Assembly: GCF_004353845.1 (NCBI RefSeq)
Contig: NZ_CP037864.1
Span: 4,278,001 to 4,342,000 of the forward strand
DNA from: Citrobacter arsenatis
Lineage (GTDB): Bacteria > Pseudomonadota > Gammaproteobacteria > Enterobacterales > Enterobacteriaceae
Direction of reading: 5' to 3'
DNA: 64,000 nt
The position numbers were made by a program, and so were the translations under genes. How positions within the stretch are numbered: the first letter of the stretch is position 1; every line of letters begins with the position of its first letter. Positions 16,688 to 25,286 of this stretch are shown here, one piece after another. The notes beneath the pieces are model-generated. The model saw only the letters and a program-made list of their open reading frames with translations. It did no database searches and was not told the origin of the DNA.

Positions 16688-18238
16688 TCAGGTCGTTTTC
16701 GTCGGTTCCTGCTCAGGCGCAGTCACCGCTTCACGGCTATCAAGAACATGTTTGAGGACAAACATGCCGCTCATCATCAGGTAGGCCACAACAAACATCA
16801 TCGAGCTGCCTTCCGCAAAGCCAACCGCTGGGGAGTGGATCACGCCAAACAGCGATAACAGTGCGCCAAAGGCTGCGGCAATCGCCCCGCGTAGCGGCTT
16901 ATTCATAATGGCGAAGATAGCAACGCAGCCCCACAGCATGCTGGCCAGCGGCGCGCCGCTTCCCAGATGCACCAGTCCGTCGTAATAGACACCTTTGCTG
17001 TGCAGCAGGTCGCTACCCAGTTTCCCCGCGGATGTTCCAGCGGCGCCCATCACGCTGTTAACGATGGTCAACGCCCAGTTAGCGATCCACGGGAACAAGC
17101 AGATGAAAATGACGGGGACCTCGACTTTGGGCGTCTCTCGCACCACCTGGTTGGCGGTCACCACGCCGATAAACACCAGAATCGGTACTATCGCGGTCAT
17201 CGGAATAATGGCGAGCATAAACGCGCCCAGCCCAAACAGCGGTACCAGGAACATGGTGATACCTGAAGCGAGGGTATAACCGATGCTGGCACCCATCGCT
17301 TTCCAGCCCGCATGACCAACATACACGGTCACCGGGAACGGGTTACCCAGCATGCAGCCGAGCATGGAGGCAAAGCCGTTCGCCATCATGACCTTACGGG
17401 TGTTGTACTCATCCCCAGCCGCGTGCGCACTTTCAATGTTTTCGAGGTCAAAGATGTAGTTCGCCAGACCCAGAGGAACCGCAGAGGCCAGATACGGCAG
17501 CGCGTGCGGCAAACCTTGCAGGAAGCTATCGACATGAATTTCCGGCGGGTTGAAGCCAAAAGAAGCCATCGACGATTTAATGGCTTCCGGGCTTTGCAAA
17601 CCAGAGATCCACGCCAGGGCCGTACCGGCAATCAGCAGCAGCAAACCGGTAGGAATACGGGCAAAAATCGGCTTCTTACCGAACCAGTTAATGAAGATCA
17701 GCAACAGGACGATAAAAGAGACGGTCGGCGCTTCAAATGCCTGCAGCATCGGGTTCATCGCCAGCAGCAACAGTCCCAGACCGGAGAGACAAGAAAGCAG
17801 CACAGTACGCGGGATCATCTTGCGGATGGTCTCGCCCAGGAAGGAACCGCCAACCAGGATCAACGCTTCGACAAAGCACCACACCAGCGCGATTTGGATA
17901 GCAAAGTTGGCATCTTTGGTTTGCTGATACACCGGCATCAGCACCAGGAAGGTCACGGTAAAGATTGATGGTGCGCTCGGTCCGGACGGCAGCGCCGTCA
18001 CGTCTTTACGACCGGTGTGCTTTGCCATCTGCAGGCCAAACCAGGCGTAGCAGACGCTGGCCACCAGCACCGCCAGACCAAAGGCAGGCGCAATGCGGCC
18101 ATAGACAATTTCGGTAGGGATCCCGACGACAAAAATGAGCAGCCCCATCATTGTCAGCAGGTTAGTCAGGTTGTTGGTCATCAGCCCGAAGTAAGCCGCC
18201 CAGTCACCACGTTTCCATTCTAGTTTTATGCTGTTCAT
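16688..18238 (-). CDS. NCS2-type nucleobase permease of the yah operon
   Basis: A 516-residue inner membrane protein with about 12-14 helices and the look of the NCS2/AzgA nucleobase transporters (PSGPSAPSIFTVTFL, FDLENIESAHAAGDEYNTRK, LGNPFPVTVYVGH). It lies between yahG and yahI, where I recall no intact transporter in E. coli K-12 (the yahH position). It probably imports the substrate, or a product, of the pathway. A hairpin in the 117-base gap upstream may set its expression relative to yahEFG. AAGGAT precedes the ATG. Confidence 0.85.
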   Translation of the reverse strand: MNSIKLEWKRGDWAAYFGLMTNNLTNLLTMMGLLIFVVGIPTEIVYGRIAPAFGLAVLVASVCYAWFGLQMAKHTGRKDVTALPSGPSAPSIFTVTFLVLMPVYQQTKDANFAIQIALVWCFVEALILVGGSFLGETIRKMIPRTVLLSCLSGLGLLLLAMNPMLQAFEAPTVSFIVLLLIFINWFGKKPIFARIPTGLLLLIAGTALAWISGLQSPEAIKSSMASFGFNPPEIHVDSFLQGLPHALPYLASAVPLGLANYIFDLENIESAHAAGDEYNTRKVMMANGFASMLGCMLGNPFPVTVYVGHAGWKAMGASIGYTLASGITMFLVPLFGLGAFMLAIIPMTAIVPILVFIGVVTANQVVRETPKVEVPVIFICLFPWIANWALTIVNSVMGAAGTSAGKLGSDLLHSKGVYYDGLVHLGSGAPLASMLWGCVAIFAIMNKPLRGAIAAAFGALLSLFGVIHSPAVGFAEGSSMMFVVAYLMMSGMFVLKHVLDSREAVTAPEQEPTKTT

Positions 18239-18326
18239 GGAATATCCTTCACAGGTTAAGCATCGTTTGCGATCGCGGAGATCGCCCAGCCCTGCAGGTA
18301 AGCAACGTTTTTCGCTTCGCTACGAT

Positions 18327-18347
18327 GGGGCTAACCGTGTTAGCCCC
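18327..18347. terminator. Hairpin between yahG and the permease gene
   Basis: A perfect 9-bp stem GGGGCTAAC/GTTAGCCCC with a 3-base loop, just after the yahG stop. On the operon strand it lacks a T tract, so it is more likely an attenuator or processing and stabilising hairpin than a full terminator. Confidence 0.45.
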
Positions 18348-18355
18348 GGTTGTTG

Positions 18356-19774
18356 TTATTGGCAGTAGCGGTCGCGCCAGTTGAGGATCGCCTTTTCAAA
18401 ACAGGCGTACGGCGGGTGAACGATTCCGGCACCGATCATGCCGATCCCCGCATCTTTGTGCGCAATAGCGGTGTTGATCACCGGCAGAATGCCGGTGCTG
18501 CCCACGCGCGTAATATCGATAGCGGTCGGTACGCCCATAAAACCCAGCAGTGGAATGGTGACGTTGGGGTTTTCGCCGAGGGTGATTTCACGCATCTGAC
18601 GAGAGAAATCAACCGCCTCCTCGACCGTACCCCCCACCAGCGCGACGATGGCCGGCGCCGTGGCCATAGCGAAACCGCCAATGCCGTAGGTTTCGGTAAT
18701 CGCGCTATCGCCGATATCACGTCCAGAATCTTCCGGCTTATAGCCCGCAAACATCGGGCCAATCACCTGCTGCGCCGGACCGGTAAACCACTGCCCCGGT
18801 AAGCCGCTGATGCGCAGACCGAACTCAACGCCGTTACGCGCCATCGTCGTTACTACGGTGCTGTATTCGATACCGTGTGCGGCATCCATAGCGGCTTTAC
18901 ACATCGCCATCCAGGTCGGCCCGGAGAAGTAATCACTGCTGAGGACGAACTCAAACACTTCACGCTGCTGCTCAACCGGATAGCCGGTCTGAATAATCCA
19001 TGGCGTCAGCGCCTGAATCAGCAGCGCCGTCCCGGCGTTGTTGCGGTTGTGACACTCATCGCCCATATGCAACGCTTGCGCCAGCATCAGACGCAGATCG
19101 ATTTCACCTGCCAGCTTCATGGCATCGCGCAGCATCGGTCCCATCACATCGCGCATCCAGTTCAGGCGATCGATAACGCTCTGATCGTTCGCCCCCATAC
19201 GCAGGATCTTCGCCATCTGCTCGCTCATATTGGTATATGCGCGGTTGCCGTAGGTTTTGTTCTCAACGATGTGCATAAACATCGATGCCGACGTCACGCC
19301 TGCCATCGAGCCGACACAATCATGCTCGTGGCAGGGGGAGAAGATAATTTCCCCCGAGGCGGCCAGTTCTGCGGCTTCATCCAAATCTTTCGCCAGCCCC
19401 TCAAACACCAGCGCACCGGTTACCGCGCCCTTCATTGCGCCGCACATTTTTTCCCAGCGGATTGGTGGCCCGGCGTGCAGAATAGTGTTACGGGTCATAC
19501 CCGGCACGACGTTGATCGCCTGGTCATAGCCAATCAGCACCGGATGCGACTGGATAATGCGTTCCAGCGCCTGTTGGTTAGCGGCCGCGATTTTCTCTGC
19601 CAGCGGCGAATCGGCAATGTCGTCCAGCGCGGCCACGACCTGCATGTTGCCCTGCCCCGGCGGCGTCCAGTCGAGTTGGGTCACGGGTACGTTCTGCTTT
19701 TTCAGGTCATCGCTGAACATCGCGATGCCAACGTTAATCACGTTCAGCGGCTGGTTAAACAGTGTCTGGCTCAT
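18356..19774 (-). CDS. yahG: YahG, AllG/YlbE-like carbamoyltransferase subunit (DUF1116)
   Basis: A 472-residue DUF1116 protein, the length of E. coli YahG and a paralogue of YlbE. YlbE (AllG) together with FdrA (AllF) and YlbF (AllH) has been reported to form the oxamate carbamoyltransferase of allantoin breakdown. The three yah proteins therefore probably form a similar complex with a different acceptor. Conserved stretches include CHEHDCVGSMAGVTSASMF and GDECHNRNNAGTALLIQ. It overlaps yahF by ATGA, which suggests coupled translation and equal amounts. Confidence 0.88.
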   Translation of the reverse strand: MSQTLFNQPLNVINVGIAMFSDDLKKQNVPVTQLDWTPPGQGNMQVVAALDDIADSPLAEKIAAANQQALERIIQSHPVLIGYDQAINVVPGMTRNTILHAGPPIRWEKMCGAMKGAVTGALVFEGLAKDLDEAAELAASGEIIFSPCHEHDCVGSMAGVTSASMFMHIVENKTYGNRAYTNMSEQMAKILRMGANDQSVIDRLNWMRDVMGPMLRDAMKLAGEIDLRLMLAQALHMGDECHNRNNAGTALLIQALTPWIIQTGYPVEQQREVFEFVLSSDYFSGPTWMAMCKAAMDAAHGIEYSTVVTTMARNGVEFGLRISGLPGQWFTGPAQQVIGPMFAGYKPEDSGRDIGDSAITETYGIGGFAMATAPAIVALVGGTVEEAVDFSRQMREITLGENPNVTIPLLGFMGVPTAIDITRVGSTGILPVINTAIAHKDAGIGMIGAGIVHPPYACFEKAILNWRDRYCQ

Positions 19775-21321
19775 CAGGCTTCCTCCCCTTTACAGATAAA
19801 TTCACGCGCCAGCAATCCGGTGTTGGTGCTACTGCTCGCCCAGATAACGCCGGCGTCGGTCAGCATCTGGCACTGTTTTTCCAGCGACGGCGTATCAAGA
19901 TCGGTTCCCAGCACATAGCCGAGGATCTCAAGCGGACGCCCCTCTGCGGCGGCGATCGCTTTGGCTTCAACGATCGCCTCAAGCATCACGCCAACCGGAT
20001 CTTCATGCGATCCAAATCCAAGCACGAAGTCCATAACGATCACGCCGACTTCAGGATCGCGCGCTTCCTGCAACAGACGACTAATGCGGTTGGTGGGATC
20101 GATCATCGGGTGCGGTTTGCCGTTGGTAAAATCGTCATCACCGAAATCGAGGAAGGTATGCGCCACGCTACGGTTGAGATCTTTCAGGCGGAACGCCGGA
20201 TCCGGATGAATGTTGCTGTACACTTCGGCGTATTTTTCCATGGCAGCAAACATCGCTTCATCGCACAACGTGCCGCCGCAGAATAAGCCACGGATGTACT
20301 TTTGCTGCGGGGTCAGACGGGCGCGAACCTCTTCAATTAACGGCCAGTTAAGCGGATGCAGATCCAGACTCTCTTTTTTCACGCCGGTCAGCAGTACCGC
20401 TTTCAACGCCGCCTCTTTAGTTCCGCGTGCAAACTGCAGACCTTTTTCATCCGCAGGCGCGGCTTCACGGCCAAGGAAACACACCACCACGGGCTTATGG
20501 CAGGCGCGTGCGCGTTCCAGCACCTTGCGTGCCACCGCTGGCGCAGGAGGTTTGGAGATAAGCGCGATAATCTCAGTTTGCGGATCGGCCTCCAACATAC
20601 CAATCGCGTCAAGCATCATCAGACCGCCAATCTTTTCGCTCAGATCGCGTCCACCGGTGCCAATCAGCTGGGAAATCCCGCCGCCAAACTCGTGAATGCG
20701 TACGCTCAGTTCCTGACTACCGGTACCGGACGCACCAACAATCCCGATATTGCCGCGACGCACCGCGTTGCCAAAACACAGCGCCGCGCCGTTAATAATG
20801 GCGGTTCCGCAATCTGGTCCCATCATCAACAGCCCTTTTTCATGCGCCAGTTGCTTGAGCGCCAGTTCGTCCTCAAGGGAGACGTTGTCAGAGAACAGCA
20901 TCACGTTGAGGTTATTTTGCAGCGCCTGACGCGCTTCACGCGCGGCAAACAGGCCATTGACCGAGATCACCGCCAGGTTGCTGTCAGGAACATGCTTCTT
21001 CGCACTGGCCAGCGTGGCATAGCGCGCTTCATGCTGGCCGCCCTGCTCTTTATGCGTAAACAGATCTTCAATCGCCACCAGCGTCTGGTCGTTCGCCGCC
21101 TCGCTGGCGCCTTTAATGACAATCATCAGGTCGCCACTTTTCGCCTCTTCCAGTTCAGGCGTCAGCAGCCCGAGATTCTTCAGTACGCCCTTATTCATTT
21201 CTGTCGCCATAGCCACGAACGCCTGCTCAACGCCATCGAGCTTATTTGCGCGTGTGGAGATAGACATCAGTGAGACAGAATCAAAATACGTGTTCTTTTT
21301 AACAACTATCCTGATCGACAT
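19774..21321 (-). CDS. yahF: YahF, FdrA-like acyl-CoA synthetase-fold subunit
   Basis: A 515-residue FdrA-family protein with a CoA-binding/Rossmann part and a succinyl-CoA-ligase-like part: MGPDCGTAIING, IGIVGASGTGSQELS, GTGGRDLSEK and LGYVLGTDLDTPS. FdrA (AllF) is a subunit of the oxamate carbamoyltransferase, so YahF is inferred to do the same for another N-carbamoyl compound. The start has GGAGGGAA in front. It overlaps yahE by 23 bases upstream and yahG by 4 bases downstream. Confidence 0.9.
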   Translation of the reverse strand: MSIRIVVKKNTYFDSVSLMSISTRANKLDGVEQAFVAMATEMNKGVLKNLGLLTPELEEAKSGDLMIVIKGASEAANDQTLVAIEDLFTHKEQGGQHEARYATLASAKKHVPDSNLAVISVNGLFAAREARQALQNNLNVMLFSDNVSLEDELALKQLAHEKGLLMMGPDCGTAIINGAALCFGNAVRRGNIGIVGASGTGSQELSVRIHEFGGGISQLIGTGGRDLSEKIGGLMMLDAIGMLEADPQTEIIALISKPPAPAVARKVLERARACHKPVVVCFLGREAAPADEKGLQFARGTKEAALKAVLLTGVKKESLDLHPLNWPLIEEVRARLTPQQKYIRGLFCGGTLCDEAMFAAMEKYAEVYSNIHPDPAFRLKDLNRSVAHTFLDFGDDDFTNGKPHPMIDPTNRISRLLQEARDPEVGVIVMDFVLGFGSHEDPVGVMLEAIVEAKAIAAAEGRPLEILGYVLGTDLDTPSLEKQCQMLTDAGVIWASSSTNTGLLAREFICKGEEA

Positions 21322-22198
21322 AATTCCCTCCGGACCTGTGGCTCAGGGCGCAGGCATCCGCCATGCCATACAGCATGTCGCAGCCAGAACTTGAGCCAAT
21401 ATTTTTAATGTCAGTAATATATTGCGTAGAAACGGGTTGTTGCTCAGTAATAATATGGTTCAGCAGCCGTCCGACGCTCTCCCGATAACGGTGATAAAAA
21501 GCCTCCTCCAGCGTTATTTTGCTGAGTAGCGTTGTATTATTTCCGGCACGTTGTAAGGCTGCTAAAAATTCTTCACGATATTTCCTCAGCGGATGTCCGG
21601 GAATAAATAAAATAGTGCTTAAGCCCACTAAATAATCATCAGATGAGGGCGTCAGACCAATCCCCAAACCAATTAAATGGCTGACCGCTGTAGAGATATT
21701 TTCTCCTGTATGCAACGCCGCCAGTAAAATTTGTCGGCGGTTGAGTAATTGGCGGGTGATTTCCTGATAAAACGGGTTATCCCCCTGGTAAAGAAATAAT
21801 GTGTCATCGCTTGTTAGCTGTTGGCGGATAACCTCTTCCCAGTACAGCCAGCGGATTGCAGCAAGGCTTACTGCATCTGGCGTCCACCGTGGTATGCGCC
21901 ACGGCAGGCAACCTGAGGTTTCTATCCATTTATCGTCGCCAACCGCTATCCCCGACGCGGTAAAATTGACCCACTCACCGGGGTGAAACAGCTCTTCACA
22001 ATGCGTCAGCGCCAGCCGACAGCTGTTAGGCGCGTTATCACAACCTTCACTCAGTAACGTCAGCAGCCGCTGCTGTTCGGGTATCAACAGGTTTACCGCA
22101 CGGGAAAAAACCTGTTCAACCCGTCCCGTTCCCCGGAAAGCGAGAAACGCGCCGTCTGCGGTTAGCGCCCGTACGCATCGCCGTGATGGCGTAGCGAT
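21299..22198 (-). CDS. yahE: YahE, AllH/YlbF-like subunit (DUF2877), apparent ATC start
   Basis: A DUF2877 protein with the family motif GLGIGLTPSSDDYLVG. It is related to YlbF (AllH), the third oxamate carbamoyltransferase subunit. The first usual start codon is a TTG at 22087 (262 residues), but the homologous sequence continues upstream in frame (RALTADGAFLAFRG, RVEQVFSRAVNL), as in E. coli YahE. The only well-placed start is ATC at 22196-22198, 7 bases after a perfect AGAGGAG (22206-22212), giving about 299 residues. Either ATC is used, or the start codon has been lost by mutation or a sequence error. The frame runs back to the yahD TGA without a stop. Confidence 0.75.
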   Translation of the reverse strand: MATPSRRCVRALTADGAFLAFRGTGRVEQVFSRAVNLLIPEQQRLLTLLSEGCDNAPNSCRLALTHCEELFHPGEWVNFTASGIAVGDDKWIETSGCLPWRIPRWTPDAVSLAAIRWLYWEEVIRQQLTSDDTLFLYQGDNPFYQEITRQLLNRRQILLAALHTGENISTAVSHLIGLGIGLTPSSDDYLVGLSTILFIPGHPLRKYREEFLAALQRAGNNTTLLSKITLEEAFYHRYRESVGRLLNHIITEQQPVSTQYITDIKNIGSSSGCDMLYGMADACALSHRSGGNYVDQDSC

Positions 22199-22213
22199 AG
22201 TGGCACTCCTCTG

Positions 22214-22819
22214 TCAGGCTCCGGCCGCAATCAGCAGCTCGGCAATCTCGTGGTACCCTTTCTCCCGCGCCAGTTCCAACGGGGTTTTACCGTATTTATC
22301 CGTCATGTGCGGATTCGCGCCATGATCGAGCAGCAGCTTAACAATCTCCTGCTGCTTCGCGCCGCCGTCATTAAGCACGATGGCTTCCAGTAACGGCGTC
22401 CAGCCGACAAAGTTGGTATGGTTAACATTGATATCGGTACGCAGCAGCAGTTCGCGCACGATCTCGACGTGGCCTTTTTCACTGGCAGGCGTAATACCAA
22501 CGCCGCCAAACCGGCTCAGGCAATTGAGATCGGGGTTGGCCGGTAATACGGTACGCAGCAGCGTTAAATCATTAGTCAGACAGCTAATCAGGAATGGGTT
22601 AAAACAGGTTTGATCCTGTTTATTAATATCGGCACCGGCAGCTATCAATAAAGAAACGCAGTCATAATGCTTATTCAGGCTGGCAATAATAATGGCAGTT
22701 CGCCCCTGGCGGTTAGTAGCATTAATATCCACATTTTTTGCCAGGCAGGATTTTAATCCGTCGGCATGGCCCTGCTCTGCCGCCAGCAGAAATTCAGTAA
22801 TGAGTTCTTTCTCTGACAT
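22214..22819 (-). CDS. yahD: Ankyrin-repeat protein YahD
   Basis: A 201-residue soluble protein of about five ankyrin repeats (NRQGRTAIIIASLNKHYDCV, KYGKTPLELAREKGYHEIA and others), the length of E. coli YahD. It probably binds another protein; no enzymatic motif is visible. It is the first gene of the yahDEFG operon and the stop lies 15 bases before the presumed yahE start. GGAGAG precedes the ATG at 22819, and upstream in-frame codons lack such a site. In E. coli the membrane protein gene yahC precedes it; here yahC is missing. Confidence 0.9.
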   Translation of the reverse strand: MSEKELITEFLLAAEQGHADGLKSCLAKNVDINATNRQGRTAIIIASLNKHYDCVSLLIAAGADINKQDQTCFNPFLISCLTNDLTLLRTVLPANPDLNCLSRFGGVGITPASEKGHVEIVRELLLRTDINVNHTNFVGWTPLLEAIVLNDGGAKQQEIVKLLLDHGANPHMTDKYGKTPLELAREKGYHEIAELLIAAGA

Positions 22820-23210
22820 AATCGCTCTCCTGCAGTTTTTTAGACTTTTTAAATATCCGATAAGCTGAGAATAGCAACAGAGTGCAGAGAATAATATCCG
22901 CTTAAATTTCATTCATCGTAAGCGTGTCGATTATTGAATCAAATTTAACAATGAAAGCAAAACGTGCTGTAGTGCAATCTTTTCCTTATGACAGAGCCGC
23001 TTTTCGCTATTAAACAATAGTCAGGAAAATCAGGCGTGATGCTGCACGGATAGCGGCCTGTAATTAATATACAGAAGTGTGATTGCCTTCAAATCAAATG
23101 TAAAACTAGTGTTAAATTCTGTTCAAAACTGATTGCTCTGTATAAGGATTACAAATACATTCAACAATCATCACGTCGCGGATGCGCGTTTGTCGCCGGA
23201 GGGGAGAAAG
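22820..23210. promoter_or_regulatory. Divergent yahD / yahB control region
   Basis: This 391-base AT-rich gap between the divergent yahD and yahB genes holds no protein gene. It is where the promoters and the YahB operators of the yah operon should lie. No operator could be assigned by eye. E. coli K-12 has yahC in the equivalent place. Confidence 0.55.
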
Positions 23211-24140
23211 ATGAATTCAATATTTACCGAGGAAAACCTGCTGGCGTTTACGATGGCTGCCCGCTACAGCAGCTTCAGCAAGGCGGCTGAAGAGCTTGGC
23301 TTAACCACTTCGGCAATTAGTTACACTATTAAGCGCATGGAGCTGGGACTCGACGTGGTACTGTTTACCCGCAGTACCCGTAGCATTGAGCTGACCGAGT
23401 CCGGGCGCTATCTGTTTCGCAAGGCAACCGACCTGCTCAACGACTTCCACGCCATCAAGCGCAGCATTGATACCATTGCTCAGGGCATTGAAGCCCGGGT
23501 ACGTATCTGTATTAATCAACTGTTGTATACCCCTCAACATACGGCGCGATTGCTACAGGTACTTAAGAAACAGTTCCCTACCTGCCAGATAACCGTCACC
23601 ACCGAGGTGTATAACGGCGTCTGGGACTCGATCATCAACAACCTGGCCAATATCGCTATCGGCGCGCCGGATACGTTACTGGACGGCGGCGGGATTGATT
23701 ACACCGAGATCGGCGCGATCCGTTGGTCGTTTGCGATTGCCCCGGATCATCCGCTGGCCTTTATGCCTGAACCGATTTCTGAGAGCCAGCTGCGTTTGTA
23801 TCCGAACATCATGGTGGAAGACACTGCGCACACCATCAACAAGAAGGTCGGCTGGCTGTTACACGGACAGGAGTCGATTCTGGTTCCCGATTTTAATACC
23901 AAATGCCAGTGCCAGATCCTGGGTGAGGGCATCGGTTTTCTGCCGGACTATATGGTACGCGAGGCGATGGAAAAGTCGTTGCTGGTCACGCGGCAGATCC
24001 ACAACCCGCGTCAGGATTCACGCATGCTGCTGGCGACCCAGCATTCGGCGACCGGTCGTGTCACCCAGTGGATTAAAAAGGAGTTTGGTCCACAAGGGGT
24101 GTTGACGGGGATTTATCAGGATTTGCTGCATCGGGAGTGA
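23211..24140 (+). CDS. yahB: LysR-type regulator YahB
   Basis: A 309-residue LysR regulator, almost the length of E. coli YahB. The HTH is residues about 5-60 (ARYSSFSKAAEELGLTTSA). The effector domain is similar to AllS, the allantoin regulator (YNGVWDSIINN, PNIMVEDTAHTINKKVGW, GIGFLPDYMV). The likeness to AllS parallels the likeness of YahEFGI to the allantoin fdrA-ylbE-ylbF-ybcF genes, so both regulator and enzymes seem to be a duplicated pathway module. It is divergent from yahD. GGAGGGGAG precedes the chosen ATG. Confidence 0.92.
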   Translation: MNSIFTEENLLAFTMAARYSSFSKAAEELGLTTSAISYTIKRMELGLDVVLFTRSTRSIELTESGRYLFRKATDLLNDFHAIKRSIDTIAQGIEARVRICINQLLYTPQHTARLLQVLKKQFPTCQITVTTEVYNGVWDSIINNLANIAIGAPDTLLDGGGIDYTEIGAIRWSFAIAPDHPLAFMPEPISESQLRLYPNIMVEDTAHTINKKVGWLLHGQESILVPDFNTKCQCQILGEGIGFLPDYMVREAMEKSLLVTRQIHNPRQDSRMLLATQHSATGRVTQWIKKEFGPQGVLTGIYQDLLHRE

Positions 24141-24182
24141 TGCACCGGACGGTGGTTATGCCTTCCGGCGCACATAAGAATA

Positions 24183-24455
24183 TCAGGCGCGGATATCGTC
24201 GTACTCGCGGGTTTTATCAAACTCATGTTTGGCAAACGGGCACAGTGGAATAATTTTGCGGTTTTCGGCGCGCATTTTCTCCACCACCTTCGCCACCAGC
24301 TGTTTGCCGACACCCTGGCCTTTCAGGCTGGGGTCGACATCGGTATGTTCAATGATGCTTAGATGTTCACCCGTCGGCACGAAGACAATCTCGGCAACCT
24401 GGTTACCCTCGACATCGTTAACATAAAACTTGTTGTGGCCTGCAAGAATTTCCAT
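24183..24455 (-). CDS. yjdJ: Small GNAT-family N-acetyltransferase YjdJ
   Basis: A 90-residue minimal GNAT-type domain (DUF/COG2388) with the acetyl-CoA loop GQGVGKQLVAKVVE and the C-terminal CPFAKHEFDK segment, equal in length to E. coli YjdJ. It follows yjdI by 11 bases and the two probably form one transcript. The acceptor is unknown. In E. coli K-12 the pair lies elsewhere (near 94 min), so the location here is unusual. Confidence 0.9.
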   Translation of the reverse strand: MEILAGHNKFYVNDVEGNQVAEIVFVPTGEHLSIIEHTDVDPSLKGQGVGKQLVAKVVEKMRAENRKIIPLCPFAKHEFDKTREYDDIRA

Positions 24456-24466
24456 GGTTCCCTCAC

Positions 24467-24697
24467 TTATTTCTGACGATATTTCAGCGCACCGCTCGGA
24501 CAGGTATCGATAACTTTAATGACCGTCGCAACATCCACTTCGTCCGGGATGATCCACGGTTTGCGCTTCAGGTTAAATAACTTCGCACTTCCCCGCACGC
24601 AGTTGCCCGAATGCTGACATATCGCCGTATTGAAGTAGACGTCAATCTTCTCGCCGGTATAGGCCCGGTAACCTGCATCCAGTAGTTCTTTATCCAC
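24467..24697 (-). CDS. yjdI: YjdI, small iron-sulfur (4Fe-4S mono-cluster) protein
   Basis: A 76-residue protein with cysteines in CQHSGNC and DTCPSG, the Fer4_19 divergent 4Fe-4S pattern. It is a partner of the acetyltransferase YjdJ in many genomes; its function is unknown. I chose the GTG at 24697, because it gives the length of E. coli YjdI and has GAGG 7 bases upstream. The ATG at 24712 would add five residues. The ribosome site lies in one arm of a 10-bp inverted repeat that could hide it. Confidence 0.87.
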   Translation of the reverse strand: MDKELLDAGYRAYTGEKIDVYFNTAICQHSGNCVRGSAKLFNLKRKPWIIPDEVDVATVIKVIDTCPSGALKYRQK

Positions 24698-24702
24698 GAC
24701 AT

Positions 24703-24753
24703 AGCCTCGCATTTTTTTATTGTCTGGGTCTAATCATAGACCTATGCGAGGCT
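24703..24753 (-). promoter_or_regulatory. Inverted repeat covering the yjdI ribosome site
   Basis: AGCCTCGCAT (24703-24712) is the exact reverse complement of ATGCGAGGCT (24744-24753). In the minus-strand RNA the downstream arm includes the GAGG ribosome site of yjdI. Inside the 31-base loop a second stem, GGTCTA/TAGACC, can form. It may be a translational switch or a protein operator. Confidence 0.5.
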
Positions 24754-24779
24754 GAAGGAAGCGGCTGAAAGCAGAAATA

Positions 24780-25286
24780 TCACTCGGGCATTTTCTGCAA
24801 CGACGGCTGCGGCTCTGGCGGCAAATACTCCAGCATCGCAGGCGTCGGCGGCGGTAGGCGGTTATCGGCAATATCCCTGTCCACATCAACATGGCTAATC
24901 TCGCCATTCTCATGGTGGTGAACCGTCAGTACCCTCGCTTTGTTCAGCTCGGTAACCAGTTCTCGGGTAATACGTAAACTTTCCGCCAGCTCATGGTCTT
25001 CCAGGCCAGGTCTGCGGCTGCGGCGTTCCACCCGAAATCGGAACTGGTTGTACTTCGCCCAGCCAATCAGCACCAGTCCGTTGACCAGGGCGACAAGGAT
25101 ATAAAACGTGACCGTATCCAGCGTGGTGAAAAAGGGTCGCACGCCCATATACGGTGAATGCGCCAGGGCCGTGATCAGCCCTTTATAGATCAAATAGATA
25201 AAACCGACCCAGGCGATGACCGTCAACAGCACGTCGATGATGCGCGGCAGCAAACGCTGTTCCGTAAAAATCAGTGGCTGGCTCAT
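24780..25286 (-). CDS. pgaD: Poly-N-acetylglucosamine synthase subunit PgaD
   Basis: A 168-residue inner membrane protein with two N-terminal membrane segments (about residues 15-35 and 60-80) and a hydrophilic proline-rich tail; E. coli PgaD is about 137 residues, so the tail is longer here. PgaD joins PgaC to form the synthase and, in E. coli, the pair is activated by cyclic di-GMP. It overlaps pgaC by ATGA and is the last gene of the pga operon. Confidence 0.9.
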   Translation of the reverse strand: MSQPLIFTEQRLLPRIIDVLLTVIAWVGFIYLIYKGLITALAHSPYMGVRPFFTTLDTVTFYILVALVNGLVLIGWAKYNQFRFRVERRSRRPGLEDHELAESLRITRELVTELNKARVLTVHHHENGEISHVDVDRDIADNRLPPPTPAMLEYLPPEPQPSLQKMPE

